Positions 34,201 through 43,137 of a DNA stretch of 64,000 nt are shown one piece after another. Under the pieces are notes generated by a model. That model made no database searches. It was not told the origin of the DNA and worked only from the letters and a program-made list of their open reading frames with translations. The stretch spans positions 40,175 through 104,174 of the forward strand of contig DGQT01000039.1 in assembly GCA_002390845.1 (NCBI GenBank), written 5' to 3'. Positions within the stretch are counted from its first letter, which is position 1. Each line of letters begins with the position of its first letter. The DNA is from Chitinophagaceae bacterium UBA4407. GTDB lineage: Bacteria; Bacteroidota; Bacteroidia; Chitinophagales; Chitinophagaceae. The translations under genes were made by a program, and so were the position numbers.

Positions 34201-36033
34201 ACCACCACCAATTTTAAACCCAAGAGAAAACATATTTATGGTCAAGCCACAAAACCAATTTTGTCCTATCGCAGGGTCAGGGGGAGTTTTACTACCATCG
34301 GGCCCGAATATAGAAGCCGGCTGATGGGTATTTTGGTCAACTGAAAAGCTGATTTCACCCGTAGCATTAAATGTAATTACATCACCTTTTTTTACAAATA
34401 AACCCGTTTGAAACACTTCCGCATTGTTTTTGTTTTTGTCTGTTTTTACTATTACGGTAGCATATCTTGTTGGATAAAGCTCAGGCATTTTCAAGCGTAA
34501 TAACGCATCAAAACAATCCTTCAAAGAGGCATCAAGCAACATAGGTGTTATAGCCTGCCTGAAACGTAAAGCAATGTCTTCAGTAAAGCGAAAAATAGAA
34601 AAAGGGATCAATACGGCATTGCGTTTTCCTTTGAATTCCGTTTTTAAGCTGTAATGCCTCAGTACCTCATAATATTGTATGGTAAGTGCATGGCAATGGT
34701 TATGGTTAGCCACCCTTCGTGTTTGTAGTGTATTGCTTTCTGCCTGGCTGGATTGGACTATTACTGTACTTGTAAGGCTGCGTATGTATGCACTGCTTTG
34801 CTGCACTCTATCGTGCAGATCCTGCAGCGAATCGCCTTCTACATTTCTGTTGCCGCTGCTATGGCTAACGCCGCCGCCAAAAGCTGCATTCACACTTAAA
34901 TCTACACCTGGTACAACGGGAATACTAACTGCTGCCGAAGAACCACCCATCATACTCCATCCATCCTGGTTTTCGCTAAGAGCGGCTTTCACCGTATCTT
35001 CAATGGAGCGTTCCCTGCGGCTATCGTGATCTAAAAATTCTGTTGCCGTTACGCCATCTTTGCGGCTGGCACTATCCTGCCTGCTCCATTCTATTACCGC
35101 CAGTTGTGTACTTTCGCCGGGAGCAAGTGGCAAACTGTATTTTATTTCGCCCAACGAATGGCCAAGTGAAAACCAGCTTTGCTTATAGTCTAATATTTCG
35201 CAAAATTTAATTTCTGGTTCTGTAGTCTCCAAGTCTTGTATTGGAGCAGTTATATCCACAATTTTTATTTTTTTTAAAGATGCATCATTGCTACCGGGTC
35301 CACTTTCCATCCCATCTCTTTCGGTTTTTTTATTATCCTTTACTATAATTTTATAAAAATGATATTGCTGCACGGGAAGCGTTGTTGGCATTAAATTTTC
35401 ACATGAGTTGCTTCCAATGTTGGTTTTGGCAGGACTAACAAAAGAATAAAGTGATGCTTCATAATCGCTAATATCAGGCGATTGTATTGAAATCAGCGTT
35501 TGTGTTTGACAATCCGAACAGCATTCATCCTTTTGTGTGATTGAAGGTTTCGATAAATATATTGGGAAAACAATGCATGGCGTTTTTCTTTTTCGACTTG
35601 AATTATCAAATCTTTCCAAATCGAGTTTTCTCTTGATTGCTGCTACGGCATCATCCAAAGATTCTCCCGGTGTTTTAGTTTTTTCTTCAGAATTATTGTC
35701 CAAAATATCTCCGGATTTCTCAGGCAGAACGGGTTCCTTAATTTCATCATTTGCAAGTTTAATTGAACTTATTAAATCAAAATCGAGTAGATTAAACTTT
35801 GGAGCTGAAACAAATACCTTTGATATATGGCCTAATTGAAAAAGCGGAATTAAATCGAAAGACATATATCCGGTAGCATCTGATATGAGCGTTGCAAAAG
35901 GAATTTTTGTGACTCCTGCGTCTGCTTCAATTAACACTGAAAGACTTGCTACTACACCCTTTAAAGGCTTGCCCGTTTGTTGATCTATAAAGCGACAGCG
36001 TATTTTCTTAAATATTAATGATGTTGTATACAT
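31231..36033 (-). CDS. Giant 1600-aa multidomain protein with two LecA-like domains
   Basis: No signal peptide. In order (approximate residues): a carboxypeptidase-regulatory/transthyretin-like beta domain (8-90, RFIDQQTGKPLKGV); charged linker (100-160); Cys cluster CCSDCQ (about 175); a conserved core with SLGHSLGEIKYSLPLAPGES (286-305), EWSRQDSASR and NHNHCHALTIQYYEVLRHY (440-458); two domains resembling the galactose lectin LecA/PA-IL (525-648 and 682-812), each with a GDxIxxxATG start, a G-rich middle and a late ND...W/F motif; CNSCEERD (about 958); Pro/Thr and Gln/Asn linkers (980-1120); and a helical C-terminal third (1147-1600). The core NHxHALTxxYYEVLRHY motif is one I associate with large uncharacterised bacterial proteins. 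It may be co-transcribed with the two-component system upstream. Cytosolic, non-classically released and phage-tail-like particle cargo are all possible. Confidence 0.75.
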   Translation of the reverse strand: MYTTSLIFKKIRCRFIDQQTGKPLKGVVASLSVLIEADAGVTKIPFATLISDATGYMSFDLIPLFQLGHISKVFVSAPKFNLLDFDLISSIKLANDEIKEPVLPEKSGDILDNNSEEKTKTPGESLDDAVAAIKRKLDLERFDNSSRKRKTPCIVFPIYLSKPSITQKDECCSDCQTQTLISIQSPDISDYEASLYSFVSPAKTNIGSNSCENLMPTTLPVQQYHFYKIIVKDNKKTERDGMESGPGSNDASLKKIKIVDITAPIQDLETTEPEIKFCEILDYKQSWFSLGHSLGEIKYSLPLAPGESTQLAVIEWSRQDSASRKDGVTATEFLDHDSRRERSIEDTVKAALSENQDGWSMMGGSSAAVSIPVVPGVDLSVNAAFGGGVSHSSGNRNVEGDSLQDLHDRVQQSSAYIRSLTSTVIVQSSQAESNTLQTRRVANHNHCHALTIQYYEVLRHYSLKTEFKGKRNAVLIPFSIFRFTEDIALRFRQAITPMLLDASLKDCFDALLRLKMPELYPTRYATVIVKTDKNKNNAEVFQTGLFVKKGDVITFNATGEISFSVDQNTHQPASIFGPDGSKTPPDPAIGQNWFCGLTINMFSLGFKIGGGVWQQGGSLTTAVADSDGEIFLVANDINTYSENTGSWTVNVIATTNGSMGQIVQGNTGNIKTDEPKTEKRMLKKELLVKGDDEEGVDSEIEIKVGDKIIIDATGVINFFGEYGYRTPDGRADNGATGEKANLQKEPDLKFIADGLTKCSLIYKIGDNSWKQGGKKVEFISTQAGKLLFNVNDIIGWFKDNQTAGDRTSQFDLVIQYPSDESVVASNVKQPLIKDPTTTTSSDTDIVPAIKDKLCSLKLLTHLNSNQGYYNRIVWMMMDSVERRLYLESSLSDFPEILTVMDDMPLAVTGNSLAFPCDLPEMLPANDAIKRTEPGEIVESIVCFPTRGLFAEAQLGHCNSCEERDITRMWDWNEMTTETPPEIAGIAPGPKSTTTTLTPTQLPGNVIQITTPQNAPDPTGLANALTLLGNGNAFRDMSGLNQVSGLLGQLSKESNESHIKAMATKAQQKVDDIRNNQGNNSVNPSTPGQTPTGRNDQLQMAKKTIELMKENGLSDDEIKQYLRDSAKKNDLLSGGAITSIDDTNGSKKKVDRPSQSAKFLRKHLEWVSEGVSSIITSDDDKLADAVGDAVFEIAKTEVDNAVDAIPLGKAFRLAVHYSLIFANGVDMVMIASRKDIQNVIDDAAQFSQDNGLSDADIKRIQNARSFMVTAVADTRKAILNGFEMVVADILSEAGNQFIKSLQHLASTITGNICKKLAEAFHIDKLFLSISEKIGDDIPKLRVELYKELANKLAGLLVLTFVKKQSQMERLQELIKNTAGSDPAVGMLQSLLELGLSKKLSEEIYSTFETGPYAKNPLNLFTFNEVIKYECYRAAKIVINKLKENGWSFGSYPSALTDYEIKVDKGNSTILLPSHEVPNLEFEPEKPEGYSGHLGQLESNLSTDEFALAGIVDALNIGVIIESRDYQADIDEGKTLLKNGVEQANRDAIDATSALIKYVARLKENYKGTALESQANATLLPVVIPAAVLSGPSQTSIPNNYA

Positions 36034-36258
36034 GGCTCTGAACTTTATTTGTTTAAGTATTAAATGATATCGATTAATTGATAAATTGTTTAAGAAATTT
36101 CCATTTTAACAGCTTCATTCTGAAGATTAGTGTAGGTCAGATTCAGGGTAATTTTTTTTAAAACCATATAACTTCATCTTCCTCCGTTTGAAACAATGTT
36201 TATCCCCCCACCCTCACCCTCTTTTCAATGAATTTTTCATTGGCATTCCATTCGCTGG

Positions 36259-36462
36259 TCACATCTTTACACGTTTATCTTCTGCTGTCATTTCGTCTAT
36301 AAGTAAATCATACCTTGGAAAGGCAGCCTCAAAAACCTCTATATGGCTGATGAGGGCTTCGTCGGCTATATACTTTTCCATAAGTTCTCTTGTTTTCGCA
36401 ACGCCGCTGACCGCAGTTACATAATTATTAGTCAACTCTTTGTTTTGATTTTGTTGTTGCAT
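36259..36462 (-). CDS. Small hydrophilic protein, 67 aa
   Basis: MQQQNQNKELTNNYVTAVSG start, predicted mostly helical and charged, no membrane span. It starts 57 bases after the sensor-kinase stop and ends 225 bases before the 1600-aa gene, on the same strand. No family recognised. Its composition and position favour a real gene over chance, but the evidence is limited. Confidence 0.55.
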   Translation of the reverse strand: MQQQNQNKELTNNYVTAVSGVAKTRELMEKYIADEALISHIEVFEAAFPRYDLLIDEMTAEDKRVKM

Positions 36463-36519
36463 TTTATAAAATTTTAGTAAAGCTACTTTTATGAAAATGC
36501 GTAAACAATATAACGTTTC

Positions 36520-39500
36520 TTAGGTATGCTGCTGAGGCGGAAGAATAAAACGGAACATTACTTTTGTTCCAATACCAGATACGGTTTCTATGCTGAACGT
36601 TGCGTTGAGTGCGGCAGTTCTTTTTTCATAATTCTTTAACCCGTTGCCTTCTTTATTTGCTGATGCAGCGTTGTAGCCTTTGCCATTATCAACAACCGTA
36701 ATTGTAAACTCATTTTGAAACGAGAAATCTAAAGTAATCATATTTGCTGCCGCATGTTTTACAGCATTGTTTACTGCTTCTTTTACAAGCATGTATATAT
36801 TTCGGCTTTCATTCCATTCCATATTTAATGATGGAATTGCAGCAGGTAATTCACAAACAAACTCAAGGTTTGCATTGCTTACCACGGTGGCGCACTGGCT
36901 GCGGATATGATAAATAAGTTCGTCTAAATTCCGGTTGCCGTGGTTTAAGCTCCAGATTATTTCGTTCATTTTTTCTACAGACTCATCACTAAGGTTCATT
37001 ATTTTATCCATATCTGCATTGTTTAAACTCTTTCCTTCCTTAATGGCAGAAACAATATAGCGTATGCGGCTAAGCCCTGCACCTACATCATCATGCATAT
37101 CGGCTGCAATGCGGCTGCGCTCTGCTTCCAGCGCTTTCTCTTTTTCGAGTAATGCTTTTTGTTTTTCTAATTTTCTTTGATAATAAACCCTGATAAAACT
37201 CCAGGCAATAAATATTCCTGTTGCAAAGCACAAGGCAATAAACCAGGTGGTATTATACCATTCTGTGGCTATTGTAAAATGAAAAGTATTGTTGCTTTCA
37301 ATATAAGTATTGTTGGCTTCGTCCTGCAGCCTTGCCTGCAATGTATAATCGCCTGGTGTAAGCCGGGTAAAGGCAATAATATTACCATCTATTTTTTGCC
37401 ATGCTGCTTTTTCATTATTTCTTACTAAGCGGTATTCGTATTTTTTATTTGAGATCTTATTGTCTGCATCGAGCAGTGTAAAACCAAACTGCAGGTTGTT
37501 TTCACCTGGTTTTAACTGTATGTTTTTATCATTGTCAAAATAGAAAGGCTGGTTATTTACATCCATACCATCAATAAACAGTTTGGCATTACTTTGTTTT
37601 TTCTGCTTTAATAATTCATAATTTTTTAGCTTATACAGGTACCCTGTTTTACTGAAGTAAAGTGATGAGTCGTCTTTATCATAAAATAAATGGCTTTCAA
37701 GAAAATTATTAAAAGGCAACCCGTTCTTTTCAGTAAACGTTACAAATTTATCTGTGGAGGAAAGCAGGCAGGTTAGTCCTTTTTCAGAAGCTATCCAGAT
37801 ATTATCATCCGCATCAGCCACTATATTGTTGATAATATTTGCAGGTAAGCCGTCCTCTGTTTCATAGAGTTTTCCTTTATGGGTAACCAGGTTATATTTT
37901 ACCAGTCCAATTTGCTGGTAGCTAAGCCAAAGGTTTTGCTTACTGTCAATTATATGATACAAAAGCGGGCCAAAATGAATGTCTTTCCTGTTAAGAAGGC
38001 TGTCCATTTCCCATTCTTCAAAATGTGCTGGTTTATTTTTCCAGACCAATACGATATTCTTTTTATTTGAAGTAAAATAAATATTGCCATTCTTGTCTTC
38101 TGCCACATTATGCACATAACTAAAAGTAAAAGGCTTTGGGTTATCTGTACTCCTGTATTGCGTAAATTCATTGCTGCCAGCTTTTTGCCTCACAAGGCCA
38201 TTACCAAAATTCATACTGTACCACACATCGCCATTGCGGCTTTGATAAACCATAGTTATCAATTCAGCATTATGATAGAATGGTGCAAGAAAAGTAGGGG
38301 CGGATATTTTTTTTGTTTGGGGATTATAAACAATCAGTTTTGTTTTAAACGATGGTATAGAATTTCCATAAATATATATTGAGCCGTTTACAGGTGATGC
38401 TCCCCAGCAATAGCTTATGATATTGCTGTCAATAACCTGTAGCTGACTTGCTTTTACATCTACAGATAAACTGCCCCTAAATTCAGTACTCATCCATATT
38501 TTATTCTGGTATTTTTTGTACTGACTGATTAATGCAGGGTAAGGAAGTTTCCAAAACTGGTAATGCAGTTGTTGCAAATTAAACCGGCTAATACCATTTG
38601 TACCGCTAACCCAGTAGTTGTCGTTAATATCAGTATAAATATCCCACAACTCCCCAGGTAAAATACTGCTGTTATCACCGGGTATATTTTTTGCAATTAT
38701 TTCCGGTTGCACAGGTTGCTGCACAGAAAGGCCACCATATCCTGAAACAATCAGGTTACCCTCAGATGATATAACATTTTTGGTGCCGTCAATTGGGCCG
38801 TTTGGAAGTTTAAGTGGTTGAAGGTATTTTGGGTCATCTGCATCATAACTCATTTTGTAAATACCATCCATATAACAGGCGATATAAATTATTTCATTGA
38901 GCGTATCGGCCTGCTTTATAGCATAATATTTTTCCAGCTTAAAACTATCAATGGGTATTTTCCATTCCTCCGTTTTTTTGTATTTAAGCGAATAAGCAAA
39001 TGTTTTATGATCGTCTGAAAAAAGAACTTTATCATTTCCCAAATACACCACTTCTATATCTTTTAAACCAAAGGGGTTATTTACAGAATCAAGTACATGC
39101 AAACGCATATCCGTGAAATAAATTTTATTGTAATCCCATATAGCGATCAGGTTTTTATTCATTAAACAAGGCGTTGCACTATTCTTATTACTCCAGAATG
39201 CAGGTGGCGCATGTTGCCTGTGATTATAAGGGTTCAGCATCCAAAGTCTGTTACCGGAAAGAAATAAAAGTTCATGATTATTTAGTTCAACGCAATTGCC
39301 CACGTTTTCTGAAGGCATGTTGCTGCTGTCTTTACGGCTGTGGCTATATACTTTAAAATAGTGCCCATCAAAACGGGCAAGCCCCTGTGAAGTGCTCATC
39401 CATATAAACCCCCGGCTGTCCTGCATTAAATAGTTGATATGATTGGCAGGCAGACCATCGGCAATAGTATAATTTGTAAAGTGTATGGGTGAAGTAACGG

Positions 39501-39564
39501 GCTGGCCTAAAGAACTTAGTGCAAAAAATAATAAAACGATTGTATGAGTAAGCAGTTTCTTCAT
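36520..39564 (-). CDS. Propeller-type sensor histidine kinase
   Basis: 1014 aa. Signal peptide (MKKLLTHTIVLLFFALSSLG), an extracytoplasmic ligand_sensor beta-propeller with repeats such as GLPANHINYLMQDSRGFIWM and GLPANIINNIVADADDNIWI, a Y_Y_Y-type beta domain (about 690-770), one membrane span (TWFIALCFATGIFIAWSFI), a coiled segment, HisKA_3 with His824 in AADMHDDVGAGLSRI, and a HATPase domain (VKEAVNNAVKHA; VDNGKGYN; GNGLKNYEKR). It autophosphorylates in response to an external ligand and passes phosphate to the NarL-type regulator encoded 16 bases upstream. Such propeller kinases often sense glycan fragments. Confidence 0.95.
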   Translation of the reverse strand: MKKLLTHTIVLLFFALSSLGQPVTSPIHFTNYTIADGLPANHINYLMQDSRGFIWMSTSQGLARFDGHYFKVYSHSRKDSSNMPSENVGNCVELNNHELLFLSGNRLWMLNPYNHRQHAPPAFWSNKNSATPCLMNKNLIAIWDYNKIYFTDMRLHVLDSVNNPFGLKDIEVVYLGNDKVLFSDDHKTFAYSLKYKKTEEWKIPIDSFKLEKYYAIKQADTLNEIIYIACYMDGIYKMSYDADDPKYLQPLKLPNGPIDGTKNVISSEGNLIVSGYGGLSVQQPVQPEIIAKNIPGDNSSILPGELWDIYTDINDNYWVSGTNGISRFNLQQLHYQFWKLPYPALISQYKKYQNKIWMSTEFRGSLSVDVKASQLQVIDSNIISYCWGASPVNGSIYIYGNSIPSFKTKLIVYNPQTKKISAPTFLAPFYHNAELITMVYQSRNGDVWYSMNFGNGLVRQKAGSNEFTQYRSTDNPKPFTFSYVHNVAEDKNGNIYFTSNKKNIVLVWKNKPAHFEEWEMDSLLNRKDIHFGPLLYHIIDSKQNLWLSYQQIGLVKYNLVTHKGKLYETEDGLPANIINNIVADADDNIWIASEKGLTCLLSSTDKFVTFTEKNGLPFNNFLESHLFYDKDDSSLYFSKTGYLYKLKNYELLKQKKQSNAKLFIDGMDVNNQPFYFDNDKNIQLKPGENNLQFGFTLLDADNKISNKKYEYRLVRNNEKAAWQKIDGNIIAFTRLTPGDYTLQARLQDEANNTYIESNNTFHFTIATEWYNTTWFIALCFATGIFIAWSFIRVYYQRKLEKQKALLEKEKALEAERSRIAADMHDDVGAGLSRIRYIVSAIKEGKSLNNADMDKIMNLSDESVEKMNEIIWSLNHGNRNLDELIYHIRSQCATVVSNANLEFVCELPAAIPSLNMEWNESRNIYMLVKEAVNNAVKHAAANMITLDFSFQNEFTITVVDNGKGYNAASANKEGNGLKNYEKRTAALNATFSIETVSGIGTKVMFRFILPPQQHT

Positions 39565-39580
39565 CTTCCGGTACGGGAAA

Positions 39581-40198
39581 TTACCGCTTATTCATTTTAT
39601 TAATTGCTTCTGTTTTATTGGTCACATGCAACTTTTCATAAATATTGTGTATGTGTTGTGTTACAGTACCAATCGTTATAGAAAGTTTGGATGCAATTTC
39701 TTTGTACAAAAAACCTTTGGAGAGCAGCACCAGTATTTCATTTTCTTTATTCGTTAAGCAGTCACTGGCTTTATTTTTATTGTCATTAAAATGGCCTATT
39801 ACTTTACGTGCCACCATACTGCTCATGGGGCTGCCACCATTATGTACTTCTTTAATGGCTTCAATCATTTTATCGGGTGGAGTTTTTTTTAGCATATAAC
39901 TGCTGGCACCTGCAGCCAAAGCATCAAAGATTTTCTCATCGTTCTCGTAAATCGTGAAGATCATGAACTGTGTTCCGGGACAGTCATTCTTTATTTTTTG
40001 TATGCATTCTATACCGCTTAAGCCGGGCATGTTAATATCTAAAACGGCAACATCCGGCTGCGCTTTAATAATGGCAACTGCGGCATCATCCCCTCTGGCT
40101 GAAGAAGAAAGCAGCGCCATATCTTCCTGCGATTGCACCAGTTGTTCCAAAGCTTTTCTTACTTCAGGTAAATCTTCCGCAATGCTCACATGGATCAT
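39581..40198 (-). CDS. NarL/FixJ-type response regulator
   Basis: 205 aa. Receiver domain (acidic pair near residue 8-9, phosphoacceptor Asp54 in AVLDINMPGLSG, conserved Lys in YMLKKTPP) and C-terminal LuxR-type helix-turn-helix (LTNKENEILVLLSKGFLYKE, IASKLSITIGTVTQHIHNIY). Cognate partner of the HisKA_3 kinase encoded 16 bases downstream; this is the first gene of the run ending at 31231. Target genes unknown; the giant gene downstream is a candidate. Confidence 0.94.
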   Translation of the reverse strand: MIHVSIAEDLPEVRKALEQLVQSQEDMALLSSSARGDDAAVAIIKAQPDVAVLDINMPGLSGIECIQKIKNDCPGTQFMIFTIYENDEKIFDALAAGASSYMLKKTPPDKMIEAIKEVHNGGSPMSSMVARKVIGHFNDNKNKASDCLTNKENEILVLLSKGFLYKEIASKLSITIGTVTQHIHNIYEKLHVTNKTEAINKMNKR

Positions 40199-40317
40199 AG
40201 CTCAAAATTAGCAACATCAGTATTCTTTCAGCTATAAGTTTTCTTAGACTTTTTGTTGCTTAGCTGATTTTTATTCTTCAAAACATTAGTAAAAAGATAG
40301 CCGTTTTGCGTATAATT

Positions 40318-40500
40318 TTTTTACCTGGCAGTAGAATCTATATTATACTTCCGTTGCGTCGCACTCTTGTGCTGAAGAAAAGCTATAACCCATTGGCTGT
40401 TCGCTAACGGCTAAAGGCTAACCGCCAACAGCTTTTGCTGCTCATTGCTCAGAACGTACAAGTGAGTGACACAACGAAACTTTAATACTACTACCATAGC
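40318..40500. repeat. Hybrid A/B palindromic repeat
   Basis: Left core TTGCGTCGCACTCTTGTGCT at about 40354-40373; right core AGAACGTACAAGTGAGTGAC (about 40450). The loop has CATTGGCTGTTCGCTAACGG and CAACAGCTTTTGCTGCTCAT. Close relative of the 43138-43330 element. The remainder of this 450-base gap is AT-rich with no feature I recognise. Confidence 0.85.
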
Positions 40501-40651
40501 TTGCTAAATAAAAAACCTTCGCATATCGACAGACCTGAACTTAAGGCTAAGGGTTAAGGAAAAAATAATTTAAATTTACTTTGTAATTCAAAGTACTTTT
40601 TATTATTATTGCATTCTCAAATAATTTTTCCGAGCATAAATTATTATTAAA

Positions 40652-40954
40652 ATGGAATCGAAAACATTTAGCGCTGTTACCTCCATATCAATGATATTAA
40701 CCCTTGCGGCAGCAGTGCTAAGCATTATTGGTATTACCATCACTGGTCTTTACCCGGGGATCATTGTGTTATTGTTAGTGGCGCTCATTCCAATTGCTTC
40801 CAAGGTTTACGCTAAAAAAATTAATAGCAAGAGCAATGATATTCAGCGGAATTATTACACAACATTTACAGTGATCAATTTTCTATTGATCCTGGTGGTG
40901 TTATGGATGAGTTTTGTGATCCTTGTTGATCGTGTTTTCCCTGCATTTTTATAA
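40652..40954 (+). CDS. Small membrane protein, 100 aa
   Basis: Three hydrophobic segments (ISMILTLAAAVLSIIGITIT; GIIVLLLVALIPIASKVYA; FTVINFLLILVVLWMSFVIL) with a short charged loop KKINSKSNDIQRNYYT. ATG at 40652. No family recognised. It stands alone between repeat elements. Confidence 0.65.
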   Translation: MESKTFSAVTSISMILTLAAAVLSIIGITITGLYPGIIVLLLVALIPIASKVYAKKINSKSNDIQRNYYTTFTVINFLLILVVLWMSFVILVDRVFPAFL

Positions 40955-41035
40955 TCAAAGCTTGGTCGTGAAAAAGGATGACATTCCACAAATGTTCTGC
41001 GTATATAACCTGGTCGCCGGTGCATGCCGCGCAAA

Positions 41036-41100
41036 GATCAGAACGTACAAGTGAGTGACACAAGGGAAGCTAAATAGCATTCGTTAAGCTTGTACCTAAA
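41036..41100 (-). repeat. Type B repeat arm (right arm)
   Basis: AGAACGTACAAGTGAGTGAC core (about 41039-41058), GGGAAGCTAAATAG, GCTTGTACCTAAAAAAA. Lies between the convergent small membrane protein and amidohydrolase genes. Confidence 0.8.
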
Positions 41101-41105
41101 AAAAA

Positions 41106-43097
41106 TTAATAATAATAACCCCAGCCGATGGACTGAAGCAATTGTTTTGGATGATACATTTTATTATTCTTTACCACCCATTCAACCCTTCTTATATCAC
41201 TGATGTTGGTCTCCGGGTTACCATCGATTAGTACAAAGTCTGCGGTAACGTTGGGTTTGATGCCGTAATTTTTAGTGAGTGCGCAGTCTTTTGCGGCGTT
41301 GTATGTGGCACATTGCAAAGCACGCAAGGGCGGGATGCCGGCCTGCACATATATTTCGAGCTCATTCTCCAGCGCAAAAGCCTCGCCACCATCGGTGCCT
41401 GCAACAATGAGTATATTGTTATCGTATAATTTTTTGAGCATCTGCCTCATCTTATCGTAGGATGCAAGATAGGTTTGCTTCTGAGATACCGGCGCCACAC
41501 TGCTTTTGGCAGCAACATCTTCCCGTTGATCTGCAGGCAGCCATGGTATAATTGGTTTTATTGCCGCATCTGTATCGCCGGGATAAATAGTAAACATTTC
41601 TGAAAACACATGCATAGTTGGATCTAAAGAAACATTTTTTTGCTGCATCAACTGCACAAAATCATTTGCTTCTTTGCCGTTGATGTCCAGGTTCAATGCA
41701 CGTTCGCCTACTTTTATAAAACGCCCCCTGCTTCTTGTATCAATGGTATCGCCCATAAAGTTGAGCATGATCATATTCATGTGTGTTACTTCATTGTAAC
41801 CTGCGTTTATAGCTTGTGTTGCCGTCATGAAAGAAGGAATATGCCCGCAGACTTTTATACCAAGTCTCTGTGCCTCTGCTGCAATTGGTGCCACCCATTT
41901 TGGATCGATGGAACTGTACAATTTTACCTGTTGATAACCATTTTTGGCATATTTATTAACTGCTTTAATGGCTTCGTCTAAACTGTGCACGATGGAACCT
42001 GTTGGCCCTTCGAAGGGGCCAGCCTGATCGATGAAGCCAGACATATAACTGATATCCGGCCCTATTATTTCATTCTTTGCAATTGCCGCTTTTATCAATG
42101 GAAGGTTATCGCTGTTGCCCATATCACGCACATGTGTAACCCCGCCAACAAGATAGGACAAACCTTCACCTTTATCGTAGTGCGCATGCATATCCCATAA
42201 GCCGGGTATTAATGTTTTGTTTGTTCCGTCAACAATGGCGTAACCCTGAGGGATTTTGAGCGAGGCATCTGCACCAACACTGATAATTTTTCCATTCTTA
42301 ACCAATACCGTGGTATTGTTTTGCATTGTTGCGTTTTCCGCATCATATACCCTAACATGTGTAACAGCAAACGTTGCAGGCAGATCGCTTGACAATGATC
42401 TCATCTGTTTGCTGTAATAATCTATCGATTGCAGTTCCTGAATTTTGTTCAATGTATCTGCCAAAGACTCGTATCCTTTTCTTACCATGGAAAACCACGA
42501 TTGTGCCTGGGCAAAAAAATGTTTATCTGCATCGAACCAAAAAAATACGGGTGGGTTATTCGTATTAAAATACAATTCGTACAGATAGAGATGCAGTGCT
42601 TTTCCTTTGAACAAGATATTCTTTTCATGCATGGCGGAAAGGGAAATGGTGCCGCCATTAAATTGTTTTACAACACTATCGTTTTGATTGGTTAAATATT
42701 TTACAACCGGTTCCATCATGCCCGGCGCTGCAAATGAAACAAACAATTCGCTATTGAATGGGAGTGTTTTGATGTTGCCATTTGTATTATTAGTAGCAGA
42801 ATCTTTTGATATTTCAAATGTTTCTTTATACGGCGCCTTGTAATAGTCTACGCCTTCTATCTCAACATTTGTAATGAGGTTTTTTTCATTGGTTTTAACT
42901 GTGGCAAAAATACTGTCGCCTCTGCCGCGGTCATTAAACTGGTAGAAGATGCCGTACTCATGCGCATCTTTCATCCACATTTTCTGTACGCCTTTTGTTT
43001 CTGTTCCTTTTACAAAAGCGTAGAACAAAGTATCGGTTTGAGCGGTTGTACTTTTTTGTATTAGCAGCATGCAAAAGAAGAAAATGAAATATTTCAT
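41106..43097 (-). CDS. Exported amidohydrolase
   Basis: 663 aa from ATG 43097 (signal peptide MKYFIFFFCMLLIQKSTTAQ); a start seven codons earlier (43118) is possible. The N-terminal 230 residues are a beta-rich domain. The rest is a metal-dependent amidohydrolase: LIPGLWDMHAHYD (first His pair), GGVTHVRDMG, QVKLYSSIDP (Lys), CGHIPS and NEVTHMNM (His), IVAGTDGGEAFA (Asp) and the C-terminal NVTADFVLIDGNPETNI. Closest in style to imidazolonepropionase-like/prolidase-type amidohydrolases. Substrate unknown. Confidence 0.9.
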   Translation of the reverse strand: MKYFIFFFCMLLIQKSTTAQTDTLFYAFVKGTETKGVQKMWMKDAHEYGIFYQFNDRGRGDSIFATVKTNEKNLITNVEIEGVDYYKAPYKETFEISKDSATNNTNGNIKTLPFNSELFVSFAAPGMMEPVVKYLTNQNDSVVKQFNGGTISLSAMHEKNILFKGKALHLYLYELYFNTNNPPVFFWFDADKHFFAQAQSWFSMVRKGYESLADTLNKIQELQSIDYYSKQMRSLSSDLPATFAVTHVRVYDAENATMQNNTTVLVKNGKIISVGADASLKIPQGYAIVDGTNKTLIPGLWDMHAHYDKGEGLSYLVGGVTHVRDMGNSDNLPLIKAAIAKNEIIGPDISYMSGFIDQAGPFEGPTGSIVHSLDEAIKAVNKYAKNGYQQVKLYSSIDPKWVAPIAAEAQRLGIKVCGHIPSFMTATQAINAGYNEVTHMNMIMLNFMGDTIDTRSRGRFIKVGERALNLDINGKEANDFVQLMQQKNVSLDPTMHVFSEMFTIYPGDTDAAIKPIIPWLPADQREDVAAKSSVAPVSQKQTYLASYDKMRQMLKKLYDNNILIVAGTDGGEAFALENELEIYVQAGIPPLRALQCATYNAAKDCALTKNYGIKPNVTADFVLIDGNPETNISDIRRVEWVVKNNKMYHPKQLLQSIGWGYYY

Positions 43098-43137
43098 AAA
43101 ATGTTTTTGGTGCATCAATGTAAGAAAGAATTTTTAT

